The translations under genes and the position numbers were made by a program. From Cutibacterium sp. (GTDB lineage: Bacteria > Actinomycetota > Actinomycetes > Propionibacteriales > Propionibacteriaceae), in assembly GCF_030525615.1 (NCBI RefSeq), contig NZ_JAUNEJ010000004.1, positions 62,001 to 126,000 on the forward strand: a DNA stretch of 64,000 nucleotides, in the 5' to 3' direction. The notes beneath the pieces are model-generated. The model saw nothing but the letters and a program-made list of their open reading frames with translations. It did no database searches and was not told where the DNA came from. Position 1 is the stretch's first letter. The number at the start of each line of letters is the position of its first letter. Shown one piece after another: positions 26,933-36,591 of this stretch.

Positions 26933-27578
26933 AGCGCAAAAGCCTCACATCGCAACAGCGACACAATCATATGACGACGCGGCGCCATATGAGGTAACAT
27001 GTGGGTACCCGGTAAATCATCCTCGACAAAACCTCGCGTCCAACTCGCGAAGCGCAACATCACAGACGCCAAGCGAGCGTACACACGAGGACTCGACCGC
27101 CCCCGTCGTATCTTAGCGATGGGGTGCCTATGAACGGATCGTTGCCGCCCCCATCGCCCTGACCGCCGCACAGCCAAAACCCTTCGCCAGGGCACGTGGT
27201 ATGGAGATCAATATGGGAAACACCTGAAACATCGATACAATGGCAATACTCTGTCATCTTGGATCGTAATTACTGCTGATGGCGTAACCATATTCGATCA
27301 TCTTGAGTCCTTCATAGAAAATGCGTAACAAAACGGGTTCTTCACAGATGGAGCAGTGTGACAGTTTTCATCATGGGGGTCTCGACTCCTACCCCCAACA
27401 CCGCCACCCTCGACGGCCCAACTGGGAAGAGCGACTTTCATCTCAAGGCGCTGGGAAGAAATCGACGGTCCGTGTTCTCTTTTTCGAACACGGACCGTCG
27501 CAAAGTCACTGTCGAATTGTGTGGAAACTCAGCTATGCCGAAAACCGATAAGAAGCCCCTGAGCGGGGGTCGAAAGCG
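26933..27578. other. Gene-poor scar with a 15-pair hairpin
   Basis: No intact gene seen. Frames such as KRNITDAKRAYTRGLD and YERIVAAPIALTAAQPKPF occur between 27040 and 27200 but match no family I can name; they may be transposase debris. At 27463-27500 a perfect 15-pair inverted repeat surrounds an 8-base T-rich loop (arm CGACGGTCCGTGTTC). It could be a terminator or a mobile-element end. A shorter C4/G4 stem just before 27579 may end glyA transcription. Confidence 0.5.
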
Positions 27579-29054
27579 TCAGGCCAGATCCAGTCCCGGG
27601 TACAGCGGGAAGTTGCCGAGCAGTTCGTCAGCGGCGTCGTGGACCTTCTGAGCCACCCCGTCAGCGATGTGATACTTAGCCTTGCCCGGTTTGCCGGTAG
27701 ATGCCGTCACCGGGGTGGTGGCCTTCAGCGCAGTGACAATGAGCTCGGCAACCCGATCGAACTCGTCAGCTCCGAATCCACGAGACGTCAGGGCCGGGGT
27801 GCCAATACGCACGCCCGAGGTGTACCAAGCGCCATTCGGGTCGGCCGGGATCGAGTTGCGGTTAGTGACGATGCCTGAATCCAACAGAGCTGCTTCGGCT
27901 TGACGACCGGTCAGTCCGAAACTCGTGGTGACGTCGAGGAGGTTGATGTGGTTGTCAGTGCCGTCAGTGACGAGCTTGACACCGCGCTTCATAAGTCCTT
28001 CAGCCAGAGCCTTAGAGTTGCTGGCGACACGCTGGGCGTAGTCGCGGAAGGCCTGAGTACGGGCCTCGGCCAGGGCGACTGCCTTGGCAGCCATGACGTG
28101 GGACAGCGGGCCGCCGAGAACCATCGGGCAGCCGCGGTCAACATCGTCGGCATACTCCTTGGTGGTTAGCACCATGCCCCCACGGGGACCCCGCAAAGAC
28201 TTGTGGGTTGTCGTCGTCACGACCTGGGCGTGGGGAACAGGGTCCTCGTCACCGGTGAACACCTTGCCGGCCACCAGGCCAGCGAAGTGGGCCATGTCAA
28301 CCATGAGGACGGCACCGACCTCATCGGCAATCTCGCGCATCTTCGCGAAGTTCACACGGCGCGGGTAGGCGGAGTATCCGGCGACGATAACGAGGGGTTT
28401 GAACTCGCGGGCCAGCTCGGCGACCTTGTCGTAGTCGAGCAGCCCCGTCTGTGGGTCAGTGCCGTAGGAGCGCTGGTCGAACATCTTGCCGGAGATATTG
28501 GGGCGGAAACCATGGGTCAGGTGGCCACCGGTGTCCAAACTCATGCCAATGGCGCGCTGGTCATTGAAGCGGTGGCGCAGGGTGTCCCAATCGGCCTGGC
28601 TGAGATCGTTGACAGTGCGAGCGCCGAACTCTTCGAGAGCCGGGGTCTCGACGTGATGGGCGAGGATCGTCCAGTAGGCGGTGAGATTGGCGTCGATACC
28701 GGAATGCGGCTGTACGTAAGCGTGCTCGGCACCAAAGAGCGCGCAAGCATGTTCAGCAGCAATTGTTTCTACGGTGTCGACGTTCTGGCAACCGGCATAA
28801 AAACGATGACCAGCAGTGCCCTCAGCATACTTGTCGGAAAACCAGGTTCCCATGGTTGCCAAGACTGGCAGGGAGGCGTAGTTCTCGGAGGCGATGAGCT
28901 TAAGGGAATGGCGCTGGTCGGTCAGCTCGGCTCGGGTGGCTTGCGCAATCCGGGGCTCCACCTGTGCGATCGCGTCAAGCATTGTTCGATAGGCCGGGGT
29001 CAGCTTCTCGGCGATGTCGCGGGCTGTGGGATCGACGGCACTGGGCTCACTCAC
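27579..29054 (-). CDS. glyA: Serine hydroxymethyltransferase
   Basis: Interconverts serine and glycine while charging tetrahydrofolate with a one-carbon unit. 491 residues, about 60 longer than the E. coli type, through extensions and insertions. The PLP lysine is in [54 protein letters not shown] and [13 protein letters not shown] are all diagnostic. GTG start with AGGAG about 8 bases upstream. Serine deaminase, threonine dehydrogenase and KBL genes elsewhere in the window act on the same amino-acid pool. Confidence 0.95.
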   Translation of the reverse strand: MSEPSAVDPTARDIAEKLTPAYRTMLDAIAQVEPRIAQATRAELTDQRHSLKLIASENYASLPVLATMGTWFSDKYAEGTAGHRFYAGCQNVDTVETIAAEHACALFGAEHAYVQPHSGIDANLTAYWTILAHHVETPALEEFGARTVNDLSQADWDTLRHRFNDQRAIGMSLDTGGHLTHGFRPNISGKMFDQRSYGTDPQTGLLDYDKVAELAREFKPLVIVAGYSAYPRRVNFAKMREIADEVGAVLMVDMAHFAGLVAGKVFTGDEDPVPHAQVVTTTTHKSLRGPRGGMVLTTKEYADDVDRGCPMVLGGPLSHVMAAKAVALAEARTQAFRDYAQRVASNSKALAEGLMKRGVKLVTDGTDNHINLLDVTTSFGLTGRQAEAALLDSGIVTNRNSIPADPNGAWYTSGVRIGTPALTSRGFGADEFDRVAELIVTALKATTPVTASTGKPGKAKYHIADGVAQKVHDAADELLGNFPLYPGLDLA

Positions 29055-29179
29055 GAATGGCTCCTGTCATAACGGGACGATGAGCATGAATCTACCCGCC
29101 CCTGGAGCTGCCCGTGCTCAGGGACCAAAAAGACGGCGAGCCACTCGTCGTTCGGCGTGGTGGGAAACCCCGGCTACGA

Positions 29180-29305
29180 TCAGCGCTTTACTCGGGCAGA
29201 ACGTCCGGCAGCGAGGTTTTCCACCTCGGTACGGGTCACCATCGAGGTGTCGCCGGGGGTCGTCATGGCCAAAGCGCCGTGGGCAGCTCCCCACTCGACT
29301 GCCTT
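29180..29305 (-). pseudogene. C-terminal scrap of a PfkB-family sugar kinase (KDG kinase-like)
   Basis: 41 codons between two in-frame stops read KAVEWGAAHGALAMTTPGDT, then MVTRTEVENLAAG and a stop. This is the end of 2-keto-3-deoxygluconate kinase-type PfkB proteins. Nothing of the active site (GAGD) remains. It sits in the 365-base gap between rlmB and glyA, otherwise without features. Confidence 0.55.
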
Positions 29306-29419
29306 TTACAGGACTCCCGCGCTCACCGCCTCATCTGTCGGGCATGGATGTCCGGTCCGACAGCCCCGCACGACCGCGCTGCAAAGGGACTCGACTCGAG
29401 TACAAAGGACGTGTTCGGC

Positions 29420-30382
29420 TCAGCTCTCCGATCCGCTGCCGCGCACCCTCGACACCTGGTACAGCGCGATAGACGCTGCCACTGAGGCGTTGAGGGATTC
29501 AACGTCGCTGCTGATCGGGATCGAAGCCAGCGCGTCACAGGACTGGCGAGTAAGACGGGCCAAACCCTCGCCCTCCGAGCCGACGACGAGAACGAGCGGA
29601 CCGTCCAATCCAGGAGCGGCAGCGATGTCGGAGGCCGCATCGCCTGCCAACCCGACGATCATCCAGCCGGCCTTGGCGAATTTGCCAAGGGCCTGGTTGA
29701 GGTTTGAAGCCATCGCCACTGGGATACGTGCGGCAGCTCCAGCCGAGGTCTTCCACGCCGCCGCCGTCATCGAGGCCGAGCGGCGTGATGGGATGAGCAC
29801 GCCCTGGGCGCCGAAAGCGGCAGCCGAACGAATAATGGCTCCCAAGTTGCGCGGATCGGTGACCTTGTCCAGAGCCACGACGAGACCACCCCGGTAGGTC
29901 TGGGAGCCAGCGTTAATGAGATCGTCGACGCTGGCATATTCGTACTCGGGAAGGCGCAGGGCCACGCCTTGATGGTTGGACCCTCCGGTCATGCGGTCGA
30001 GTTCGCCACGGGTGGCCTGCATCAACGCGATGCCATGGTCAGCGGCGAAAGAGAGGATCTCTCGCAGTCGGGAGTCATGCTCGGCACCCTCTGCGACATA
30101 GGCGGTGCGCACCGGAAGACCGGCATGCAACGCCTCCAACACCGGGTTACGGCCAATCACCCACTCTGGGCCGGCCCCTCTGAGCCGCTTGTCGGACGGT
30201 CTGTTGTTCCCGCCCCGGGCCAGTCTTTCCTGCTTAGCCTTGTAAGCCTTGTGGTAGGTGCGGTCTTCCGCCTTGGGAGTAGGGCCGCGCCCCTTCAAAC
30301 CCTTGGGACGTCGGCCACCGGACCCGGCAGCTGAACTCTTACCCTTGTGGCGTGTGCCAGGGCGCTGGGAATTCCCGGCCAT
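29420..30382 (-). CDS. rlmB: 23S rRNA (guanosine-2'-O-)-methyltransferase RlmB (SPOUT/TrmH family)
   Basis: Methylates a ribose in 23S rRNA. 320 residues. The first ~75 are basic and disordered (Gly/Arg/Lys-rich), as in actinobacterial RlmB. A substrate-binding domain (VIGRNPVLEALHAG) and the SPOUT knot follow: LDKVTDPRNLGAIIRSAAAFG, LVVGSEGEGL and IPISSDVESLNASVAASIAL. The gene lies 13 bases after cysS on the same strand. cysS-rlmB is also paired in mycobacteria downstream of ispD-ispF, but here the two pairs are separated by about 16 kb. Confidence 0.92.
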   Translation of the reverse strand: MAGNSQRPGTRHKGKSSAAGSGGRRPKGLKGRGPTPKAEDRTYHKAYKAKQERLARGGNNRPSDKRLRGAGPEWVIGRNPVLEALHAGLPVRTAYVAEGAEHDSRLREILSFAADHGIALMQATRGELDRMTGGSNHQGVALRLPEYEYASVDDLINAGSQTYRGGLVVALDKVTDPRNLGAIIRSAAAFGAQGVLIPSRRSASMTAAAWKTSAGAAARIPVAMASNLNQALGKFAKAGWMIVGLAGDAASDIAAAPGLDGPLVLVVGSEGEGLARLTRQSCDALASIPISSDVESLNASVAASIALYQVSRVRGSGSES

Positions 30383-30395
30383 GTCAGTCTCCTCG

Positions 30396-31823
30396 TCAGC
30401 TCAGCGACCAGTGGGCGCCGTCGGGGGTGTCCTCAATCGTCAGTCCGAGGTTGGTCAAGGTGTCGCGGATTGCGTCAGCAGTGGCCCAGTCCTTGCGGGA
30501 TCTAGCTTCGGCGCGCTGGTCAAGCATGGCTTGCACCAGGCCGTCGACAACGGGCTTGAGGCGAGCGTCGCTTCCCGCAGTGTCAGCCCACTCCGGTGCC
30601 TGCGGGTCCAAGCCGAACACCGCGAGCATGGCGCGTACCTTGGCCAAGTGATCGCGAGTCGCCTCGATGTCGCGGGCCGAGACGGACTTGTTGCCCTCGG
30701 TGATCTCACTGAAGAGAGCCGCAATCGCCTGGGGGGTACCCAGGTCATCGTCCATCGCCGTGACGAAGGCTTGCGGTAGGTCCTGTGACGTGACCTCCTC
30801 GCCAACGAGTTTGCCGGCACGATCGAGAAAAGAATCTATCCGCTCGATGGCCTTGGTGGCCTCGCCGAGGGATCCCTTAGTGCCTTCGTCGGAGGGGCTG
30901 AATTCGATCATGGAACGGTAATGCGGGGCGAGCAGGAAGTACCTGACGGCTCGCGGGCTGTACGTCTTGGTGACCTCGGTCACCTGGGCGGTGTTGCCCA
31001 GGGATTTGCTCATCTTCTCCCCAGACATCGTTACCCAGGCGTTGTGCATCCAGTACCGGGCGAACGGTCGTCCGGCAGCTGCAGACTGAGCCAGTTCGTT
31101 CTCATGATGGGGGAAGCGCAGGTCAATGCCACCGCCGTGAATGTCGAAGGCATCGCCCAAGTATTTTCCGGACATAGCCGAGCACTCCAAATGCCAACCC
31201 GGACGACCACGCCCCCACGGGGACGGCCACGACGCCGTCTCTGGCTCATCCTCCTTGTGTCCCTTCCACAATGCGAAGTCGCGCGGGTCACGCTTACCAC
31301 GCGGGTCCGAGTCCTCTGCCGGGGCCATCTCGTCGACGCGCATCCCGGACAGTTCTCCGTACCGAGGCCAGGACCGGACATCGAAATAGACATCTCCGGA
31401 ACCGTCAGGAGCGGGGTAAGCGTGGCCTTTCTCGATGAGAGTCTTGACCAGCTCGATCATCTCTGGGATGTGGCCGGTGGCTCGCGGCTCATAGGTCGGT
31501 GGACGGCACCCCAGCGCCTTGTAGGCCGCGTGCAGCTCATTTTCGTAGTGGTAGGCATGGGCCCACCACGGGGTTCCGGCAGCGGCCGACTTCGCGAGGA
31601 TCTTGTCGTCGATATCAGTGACGTTGGCGACGACTGTCACCTGGTAGCCGGAACACTCCAGCCAGCGCCGCAAGACATCGAAGACGACCTCTTTGCGGAT
31701 GTGGCCAAGGTGCGGGCTGGACTGTACCGTCATGCCACAGTGGTAGATCGATACCTGGCCCTCGCGCAGTGGCTCGAAAGTCTCGATGCCGTGGGTAGCG
31801 GTGTTGTAGAGCTTGAACGTCAC
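30396..31823 (-). CDS. cysS: Cysteinyl-tRNA synthetase
   Basis: Charges tRNA-Cys. 475 residues, class I fold. The HIGH motif appears as SPHLGHIR, preceded by the zinc-ligand Cys in [13 protein letters not shown] is intact in [11 protein letters not shown]. Other zinc and cysteine-selecting residues lie in [14 protein letters not shown] and [11 protein letters not shown]. The C-terminal helical DALR-like region is present. Cotranscribed with rlmB. Confidence 0.96.
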   Translation of the reverse strand: MTFKLYNTATHGIETFEPLREGQVSIYHCGMTVQSSPHLGHIRKEVVFDVLRRWLECSGYQVTVVANVTDIDDKILAKSAAAGTPWWAHAYHYENELHAAYKALGCRPPTYEPRATGHIPEMIELVKTLIEKGHAYPAPDGSGDVYFDVRSWPRYGELSGMRVDEMAPAEDSDPRGKRDPRDFALWKGHKEDEPETASWPSPWGRGRPGWHLECSAMSGKYLGDAFDIHGGGIDLRFPHHENELAQSAAAGRPFARYWMHNAWVTMSGEKMSKSLGNTAQVTEVTKTYSPRAVRYFLLAPHYRSMIEFSPSDEGTKGSLGEATKAIERIDSFLDRAGKLVGEEVTSQDLPQAFVTAMDDDLGTPQAIAALFSEITEGNKSVSARDIEATRDHLAKVRAMLAVFGLDPQAPEWADTAGSDARLKPVVDGLVQAMLDQRAEARSRKDWATADAIRDTLTNLGLTIEDTPDGAHWSLS

Positions 31824-31870
31824 GCCTCAATGGTACCGATTCGCCCTGACACATCGCCTACCATGGCCGC

Positions 31871-32089
31871 ATGGCCGAGATTCGTAAACACAAGCCGTCG
31901 TCCAGCCCCATCGCTCGGGCCTTGGAGGCCGCGATGGGTGAATCCATCAAGCCGGTCGTCCCCGGATCGCGTCCTGACGAAGACACCCAACAGCCTGACG
32001 CGAAGCCTGAGACCGGTTCGTCGGCAGCGGCAGCTCCTGCTCAGTGGGGGTCGTTTACGGTGACGATACCGCCGAAATCCTCGCAGTGA
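31871..32089 (+). CDS. Small disordered protein of unknown function
   Basis: 72 residues. The N-terminal ~35 residues (AEIRKHKPSSSPIARALEAA) could form an amphipathic helix; the middle is Pro/Asp/Glu-rich and the tail is Ala-rich, ending QWGSFTVTIPPKSSQ. No domain recognised. It is divergent from cysS and convergent with the DUF4032 gene. It is kept as a gene because it has a plausible start and gene-like composition. Confidence 0.5.
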   Translation: MAEIRKHKPSSSPIARALEAAMGESIKPVVPGSRPDEDTQQPDAKPETGSSAAAAPAQWGSFTVTIPPKSSQ

Positions 32090-32111
32090 AACGGACCCTG
32101 AGGCGCGCGGG

Positions 32112-33509
32112 TTAGCCCTTCATGCGGGCGCGTAATGCGTCGATGTCGAAGCGAGAAGCTGCGTCCACGTCGATATTCTCGGCGTTGGCCTCCCATGGGT
32201 CGTAGGGGGCGTCCTCTTCTTCATCTTCCACGTATCCCAAAGATGGGTCATAGACATTGACCAGCTCGTGGCCGCTTCGTGGCTGCGATCCATCGACGGA
32301 GACCACGGACTCGGTGCTCATGGCCTCGTCGGGGAGCTTGGCGAGGATGTCACGGACATATCCCTGAGCCGCCTCGACGTGCGGAACCTCGTGTTGTCGG
32401 CGCTGGGATTCGTACCAGCGATAGTCGAGTACCTCGTGGTAAAACTGCGCGAGTTCACGTTTGCGGGACAGCTCTGGGGGAATCTGTTGGACGACCGGCT
32501 CAAAACACTCGGTGAGCCAGCGGTGGGCCGCCACCGCCTCGTCAACCCCTTGCAGCCCGTTGCGCGCCCGAAAGGTGTCCAGATCGTTAAGGAGACGGCG
32601 TGCCTGGAACTCCTCGGTGTCCAGACCGGTAAGACGCAGCAGACGGCGCTGGTGATGTCCGGCGTCGACGACTTTGGGCTGAATGCGCAGTCGTTGGCCG
32701 TCCGGGGAGGTCTGAATGTCCAACTCGGCGACGTCGAAGCCAAGGGCATTGAGACGACGCACTCGTGACTCCACCTGGGAGTAATCACCACCGGCGAATT
32801 CCTCTGCTGCGGTGAGTTCATTCCATAGATCGTGGTATCGGTCCTCGATGGTTGTCACCAGGCCCAGCGGATCGAGGGCGGGGTCGAGCATGTCGCCCTC
32901 TTCCAAGTCGAGGAACTCGCCATAGAGGTTCGTACGTGCGATCTGCAGATCATGTTCCCGCTGTCCAGCCGTGAGTTGGTCGTGAAGCTCGCCGGTCTCG
33001 GCGTCAACCAGATAGGCCGCGAAAGCCTCAGCGTCGCGTCGGAACAACACGTTCGACAGCGAGATGTCACCCCACAAGAATCCCACCAGGTGCAGCCGCA
33101 CCAGCAGAACGACGAGGGCGTCAAGCAGCCGGATGACGGTTTCTTGCCGCACACCGGAATGGAAGAGGGACCGGTACGGCAGCGAGAACCGCAAATGCCG
33201 GGTCAGGATGATCGGTTCAAGTGGCTCGCCGTCAGCGGAGTATCGGTCGGTGATGACGCTAATGGGTTCGACGGAAGGGGTATCTAGGCGCATGAGGTCA
33301 TGCAGCAGGCGATACTCGTGAATTGCCAGGTGCTCGACAACTTCTTTGGCGGCATAAACGTCGTCACCAACGGTGATGAATCGCACCACGTGACGGGAGA
33401 TACCTCGCGGAAGTGCGACCAAGAGTTCATGCGGCCACTGCTCCAGCGGTGTGCTCCACGGCAACGGAAGCAGGCGGGAATCAGGCTTCGCGCTGAGGAA
33501 TCGGGTCAC
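32112..33509 (-). CDS. DUF4032 protein with kinase-like fold
   Basis: 465 residues. The N-terminal half resembles a lipopolysaccharide-kinase/protein-kinase-like fold: DDVYAAKEVVEHLAIHEYRL is like a lysine-containing nucleotide-binding region, and FLWGDISLSNVLFRRD like a catalytic loop, with AAYLVDAETGEL as a DFG-like segment. The C-terminal half (about 240-400) matches the DUF4032 pattern found with such domains in actinobacteria. The tail is acidic. Function and substrate are unknown. Most actinobacterial homologues are single conserved genes without fixed neighbours. Confidence 0.78.
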   Translation of the reverse strand: MTRFLSAKPDSRLLPLPWSTPLEQWPHELLVALPRGISRHVVRFITVGDDVYAAKEVVEHLAIHEYRLLHDLMRLDTPSVEPISVITDRYSADGEPLEPIILTRHLRFSLPYRSLFHSGVRQETVIRLLDALVVLLVRLHLVGFLWGDISLSNVLFRRDAEAFAAYLVDAETGELHDQLTAGQREHDLQIARTNLYGEFLDLEEGDMLDPALDPLGLVTTIEDRYHDLWNELTAAEEFAGGDYSQVESRVRRLNALGFDVAELDIQTSPDGQRLRIQPKVVDAGHHQRRLLRLTGLDTEEFQARRLLNDLDTFRARNGLQGVDEAVAAHRWLTECFEPVVQQIPPELSRKRELAQFYHEVLDYRWYESQRRQHEVPHVEAAQGYVRDILAKLPDEAMSTESVVSVDGSQPRSGHELVNVYDPSLGYVEDEEEDAPYDPWEANAENIDVDAASRFDIDALRARMKG

Positions 33510-33580
33510 GGGAGACAGTCTGCCACGCCATGACCTGCTGATGGTTTTGGTGACGTGCCGGTCATGAAGAACGTCAGAAC

Positions 33581-34750
33581 TCAGACAGCGGCGGCCCGGT
33601 CGAGAGCTTCGGTCAGGCAGGCGGCGAGGTCCTCAACTGGGTCAATTCCCGGACTCATCCGGATCATGGCGTCATTGACTCCGGCGGCGTCCCGGGCCTC
33701 CTGGCTCATTGCGGCGTGAGTCATCGTCGCCGGGTGGCAGACCAGGGACTCCACACCTCCCAGGGATTCAGCGAGAATGAACCCTTCCAGTCCGGTCATG
33801 AAAGCCTTGACAGCCGGCAGCCCACCCGCCAGTTCAAAGCTGAGCAAGGACCCGAAATCCTTCTGCTGGCGAGCAGCTAAATCATGGCCAGGATGGTCAG
33901 GCAAACCCGGCCAATGCACCGCTGTGACGGCCTTGTGGCTGGAAAGGATCTCAACCATTCGGGCCGCGTTGAGGCAGTGGGCCTGCATTCTCACCTTGAG
34001 GGTACGTAATCCCCGCAGCGTGAGCCAGGCATCTAGTGGCGAGGCCGTTACCCCCATCATGTTGGCATGGAAGGCCATCAGATCGACGTCTTCTTCGGCA
34101 GCGGCGACGACCGAGCCGCCAATGACATCAGAGTGGCCGTTGAGGAACTTGGTGTCCGAGGCAATGACGAGATCCGCCCCGAGACTCAGCGGCTGCTGCA
34201 GAATCGGCGAGCAGAAGGTGTTGTCGACGGCCACAACGGTGCGGTCGCCGGTCGACGAGTGAGCCAACTCAGCAGCGGCAGCGATGTCGGTAATGCGCAA
34301 CAACGGGTTGGAAGGGGTTTCAACCAGGAGCAAGTCGGTGGGGGATCCCAGAGCGGTGCGTAGGGCGTCAAGGTCGGTCTCATTAACCCAATCGACCGTC
34401 AGACGCCCGGCAGCAGCCCAGGTATCGAGAATGCGCCAGGTGCCGCCGTAACAATCGTGCGGGGCGATGACATGGCCGCCGATGGGTACGAATGCCTGCA
34501 GTACCAGCATGATGGCCGACATCCCCGACGAGGTGACTACTGCCCCCGTGCCACCCTCAAGTGTCGTGAGAGCGTCGGCCAGCAGGGCGCGGGTGGGATT
34601 ACCTCCGCGACCGTAGTCGAAGGTCGGGCGCTCCCCGAAGGTGTCATAGAAGTAGTTCGAGGAGAGGAAGGCTGGTGGGGTGACGCTGGAGTGGGCGTGG
34701 TCTGAACATAGTCCGGTCGTCAGTCCCTGCATGGTGGTGGACGTCGACAT
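33581..34750 (-). CDS. metB: Cystathionine gamma-synthase (Cys/Met metabolism PLP enzyme)
   Basis: Joins an activated homoserine with cysteine in methionine synthesis. About 389 residues. The PLP lysine is in LVIASDTKFLNGHSDVIGG; other family segments are YGRGGNPTRALLADALTTLEGG, VVTSSGMSAI and AGVNDAMIRMSPGID. ATG 34750 chosen because AGGAGGG lies directly upstream; an ATG-like start at 34765 has no site. Distinction from cystathionine beta-lyase (MetC) is by overall resemblance only, so the reaction is less certain than the family. Confidence 0.85.
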   Translation of the reverse strand: MSTSTTMQGLTTGLCSDHAHSSVTPPAFLSSNYFYDTFGERPTFDYGRGGNPTRALLADALTTLEGGTGAVVTSSGMSAIMLVLQAFVPIGGHVIAPHDCYGGTWRILDTWAAAGRLTVDWVNETDLDALRTALGSPTDLLLVETPSNPLLRITDIAAAAELAHSSTGDRTVVAVDNTFCSPILQQPLSLGADLVIASDTKFLNGHSDVIGGSVVAAAEEDVDLMAFHANMMGVTASPLDAWLTLRGLRTLKVRMQAHCLNAARMVEILSSHKAVTAVHWPGLPDHPGHDLAARQQKDFGSLLSFELAGGLPAVKAFMTGLEGFILAESLGGVESLVCHPATMTHAAMSQEARDAAGVNDAMIRMSPGIDPVEDLAACLTEALDRAAAV

Positions 34751-34900
34751 AATCCCTCCTGTCATCGGGTGGCTTCGAGGTTAGCTGAGGACGATCAGAA
34801 AAAACGTCCGCGACCATTTTTCGGATTTGGCGTGACGATCTGGCTCGTCAAACATCTAAACCTGTGAAAGTCGTCACAGATCGAATGGAGATGACCCGAC

Positions 34901-35428
34901 ATGGCTGATAACAAGACCGCTTCCGCCAAGACTGACCAGACTAAGAACGACCCCAAGACCGAGAATCTGCCGGAGACCACCGGGGAGACTCTTCCCCCGT
35001 CGCCGCTGCACACCGATCATGGCTCGACCCTTATTGCTGAGCAGGTCGTCCAGAAGATCGCCGGTATCGCGTGTCGTGAAGTTCCTGGCATTCACGCCAT
35101 GGGCTCCACCGGACGCCGGATGTTGAGTTCCATCACGGACCGCATTCCGGGCTCCACCACCAACGTCTCGAACGGCGTCCAGGTTGAGAAGGGTGAGCGT
35201 CAGTGCGCCATCGACCTGTCCGTCGTTATCGAGTACGGCTACTCGGTCGTTGAGGTCGCCAACAAGCTGCGCGAGACCATCATTGACGCGGTTGAGTACG
35301 GCACCGGCCTTGAGGTTGTTGAGGTCAACGTCCAGGTCACCGATGTGTACCTTCAGGGTGACGACGAGGGCGACGAGGACCAGCCGGCCCAGACAATCTC
35401 CCAGCGTAAGAACACCGAGCTTTCCTGA
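34901..35428 (+). CDS. Asp23/Gls24-family envelope stress protein
   Basis: First gene of an eight-gene cluster to 38792. 175 residues. The first ~40 are hydrophilic (Lys/Thr/Asp-rich). The Asp23 domain follows: TLIAEQVVQKIAGIACREVP, GVQVEKGERQCAIDLSVVIE, VEVANKLRETIIDAVEYGTG and VEVNVQVTDVYL. Asp23 proteins are small soluble proteins tethered to the membrane by AmaP-like anchors in Gram-positive bacteria and induced by envelope or alkaline stress. ATG at 34901 follows a GGAGATG site. The next gene begins 11 bases later. Confidence 0.88.
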   Translation: MADNKTASAKTDQTKNDPKTENLPETTGETLPPSPLHTDHGSTLIAEQVVQKIAGIACREVPGIHAMGSTGRRMLSSITDRIPGSTTNVSNGVQVEKGERQCAIDLSVVIEYGYSVVEVANKLRETIIDAVEYGTGLEVVEVNVQVTDVYLQGDDEGDEDQPAQTISQRKNTELS

Positions 35429-35439
35429 GAGGGCACAGT

Positions 35440-35625
35440 ATGAATGCATCGCGTATCGGAGCACTCATCGGCCTGTTGTTGGGCGTCATCGCAGTCTGTG
35501 TAGGCGTGTGGCAGGCCATCGTCGTGCTGGTGTTGGGTCTGCTCGGCTTGATCGTGGGGCGGATCATTGACGGTCAGCTCGACGTACACGACATCTTCGG
35601 CAAGCCAAGCCAGCGGAACCGTTGA
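35440..35625 (+). CDS. Small membrane protein, DUF2273 type, of the Asp23 cluster
   Basis: 61 residues with a two-helix hydrophobic hairpin (IGALIGLLLGVIAVCVGVW and IVVLVLGLLGLIVGRIID) and a basic tail. Small DUF2273-like proteins accompany Asp23 and AmaP genes in Gram-positive bacteria. Starts 11 bases after the Asp23 gene and its stop overlaps the next start by one base, so it is cotranscribed. Confidence 0.8.
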   Translation: MNASRIGALIGLLLGVIAVCVGVWQAIVVLVLGLLGLIVGRIIDGQLDVHDIFGKPSQRNR

Positions 35626-36035
35626 TGTCTGCCGGCACCACACGCGTACGCTCGGTGCCGTCGCTGGCGGTCCATAACCGTGAGAAGGCCAGCCGTGGAA
35701 CCTTGACGGTGACTACGGCGGTGGTCGAGAAGGTGGCTGCCCGGGTGGCGGCCCAGAGCGAGGGTTTTGGGGCCCCCACCTCGTCGTTGTTCGGATCGGG
35801 GTCGCGCGCCGACTTCGACCGAGGCCCAAAGGTAAGCGCGGTTCTTACCGGACATGCTGCTGATCTGGAGGTGGAGGTTGCCGTCGGCTACCCAGCCCCC
35901 GTCCAAGATCAGTGCGACGATCTGCGGGCGCGTTTGACCGCGCAGGTTCCGAAATTGTCCGGAGTCGAGATCGGCACTATCGACATTTTGGTGAGCCGAG
36001 TTGTCAAGGTATCGACCACGAAGGAGGTGAGCTGA
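35625..36035 (+). CDS. Second Asp23/Gls24-like protein
   Basis: 136 residues. The domain pattern is GTLTVTTAVVEKVAARVAAQ, then ADLEVEVAVGYPAPVQDQCD, LRARLTAQVPKLSG and IGTIDILVSRVVK. Compared with the first Asp23 protein the central region is shorter and it has an insertion around residues 50-60 (FGAPTSSLFGSG). The ATG overlaps the previous stop by one base. A strong AAGGAGGTGA ribosome site for the next gene lies at its 3' end. Confidence 0.78.
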   Translation: MSAGTTRVRSVPSLAVHNREKASRGTLTVTTAVVEKVAARVAAQSEGFGAPTSSLFGSGSRADFDRGPKVSAVLTGHAADLEVEVAVGYPAPVQDQCDDLRARLTAQVPKLSGVEIGTIDILVSRVVKVSTTKEVS

Positions 36036-36036
36036 G

Positions 36037-36591
36037 ATGAGTCATCGATATATGTCTCCTCCGCTCGTTCGCCGTCCTTCCCGAACGATCCCGGTGACAA
36101 TCCTCGGTGTTCTGCTCGTGGCGGGTGGAGTGGTGGCCATCATCGCCGCTATTCACCGTCTCCAGCACGGGGCCTTGCCACAGTGGTTGGCCTGGGCTCG
36201 CGGCTACCTGACCACCGGCTCGTGGCTCAGCGACATCGCACTGACGATTGCCATCGTCGTCGGCGTCATCGCACTGTTGTTGGTGATGTGCGCATTCAAG
36301 CCCGGGCGCACCTCTGGTGTGTTCCTCAAACCAGCTGAAGGTGCTCCCGACGATCGCGAGATTGTCATGGACAACTCTGACCTGACGGGCTGGTTGTCCC
36401 GCTGGCTCGATGACGAAGATGGGGTTTCGTCCTCATCGGTGAGGCGTCGTGGTAACACCCTCAAGATCGAGGTCAAGACTGACGTCAATGATCCTGAGGT
36501 GCTGCGTGAGCAACTCACCACGAGGATAGGCGACCGCGTTGACTCGCTGGGCCTGGAACATTCACCGAACGTGAAAGTGAGGTTGCGATGA
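36037..36591 (+). CDS. Asp23-cluster membrane protein with two helices (DUF6286-like)
   Basis: 184 residues. Helices at about 19-43 (VTILGVLLVAGGVVAIIAAI) and 68-90 (IALTIAIVVGVIALLLVMCA) flank a short loop; the C-terminal ~90 residues are soluble and end with a predicted alpha/beta unit (NTLKIEVKTDVNDPEVLREQ) like the C-terminal domain of Asp23-cluster anchors. It follows the second Asp23 gene by 1 base and its stop overlaps the next start (ATGA). Function unknown; likely a membrane partner of the Asp23 proteins. Confidence 0.75.
   Translation: MSHRYMSPPLVRRPSRTIPVTILGVLLVAGGVVAIIAAIHRLQHGALPQWLAWARGYLTTGSWLSDIALTIAIVVGVIALLLVMCAFKPGRTSGVFLKPAEGAPDDREIVMDNSDLTGWLSRWLDDEDGVSSSSVRRRGNTLKIEVKTDVNDPEVLREQLTTRIGDRVDSLGLEHSPNVKVRLR

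Noticed and set aside
26933..27320. Transposase remnant in the scar
   Set aside because: Short frames look like transposase debris but none matches a conserved motif clearly enough to name a family.
30921..32063. Plus-strand open frame of 380 codons
   Set aside because: Antisense to cysS, whose HIGH and KMSKS motifs are intact.
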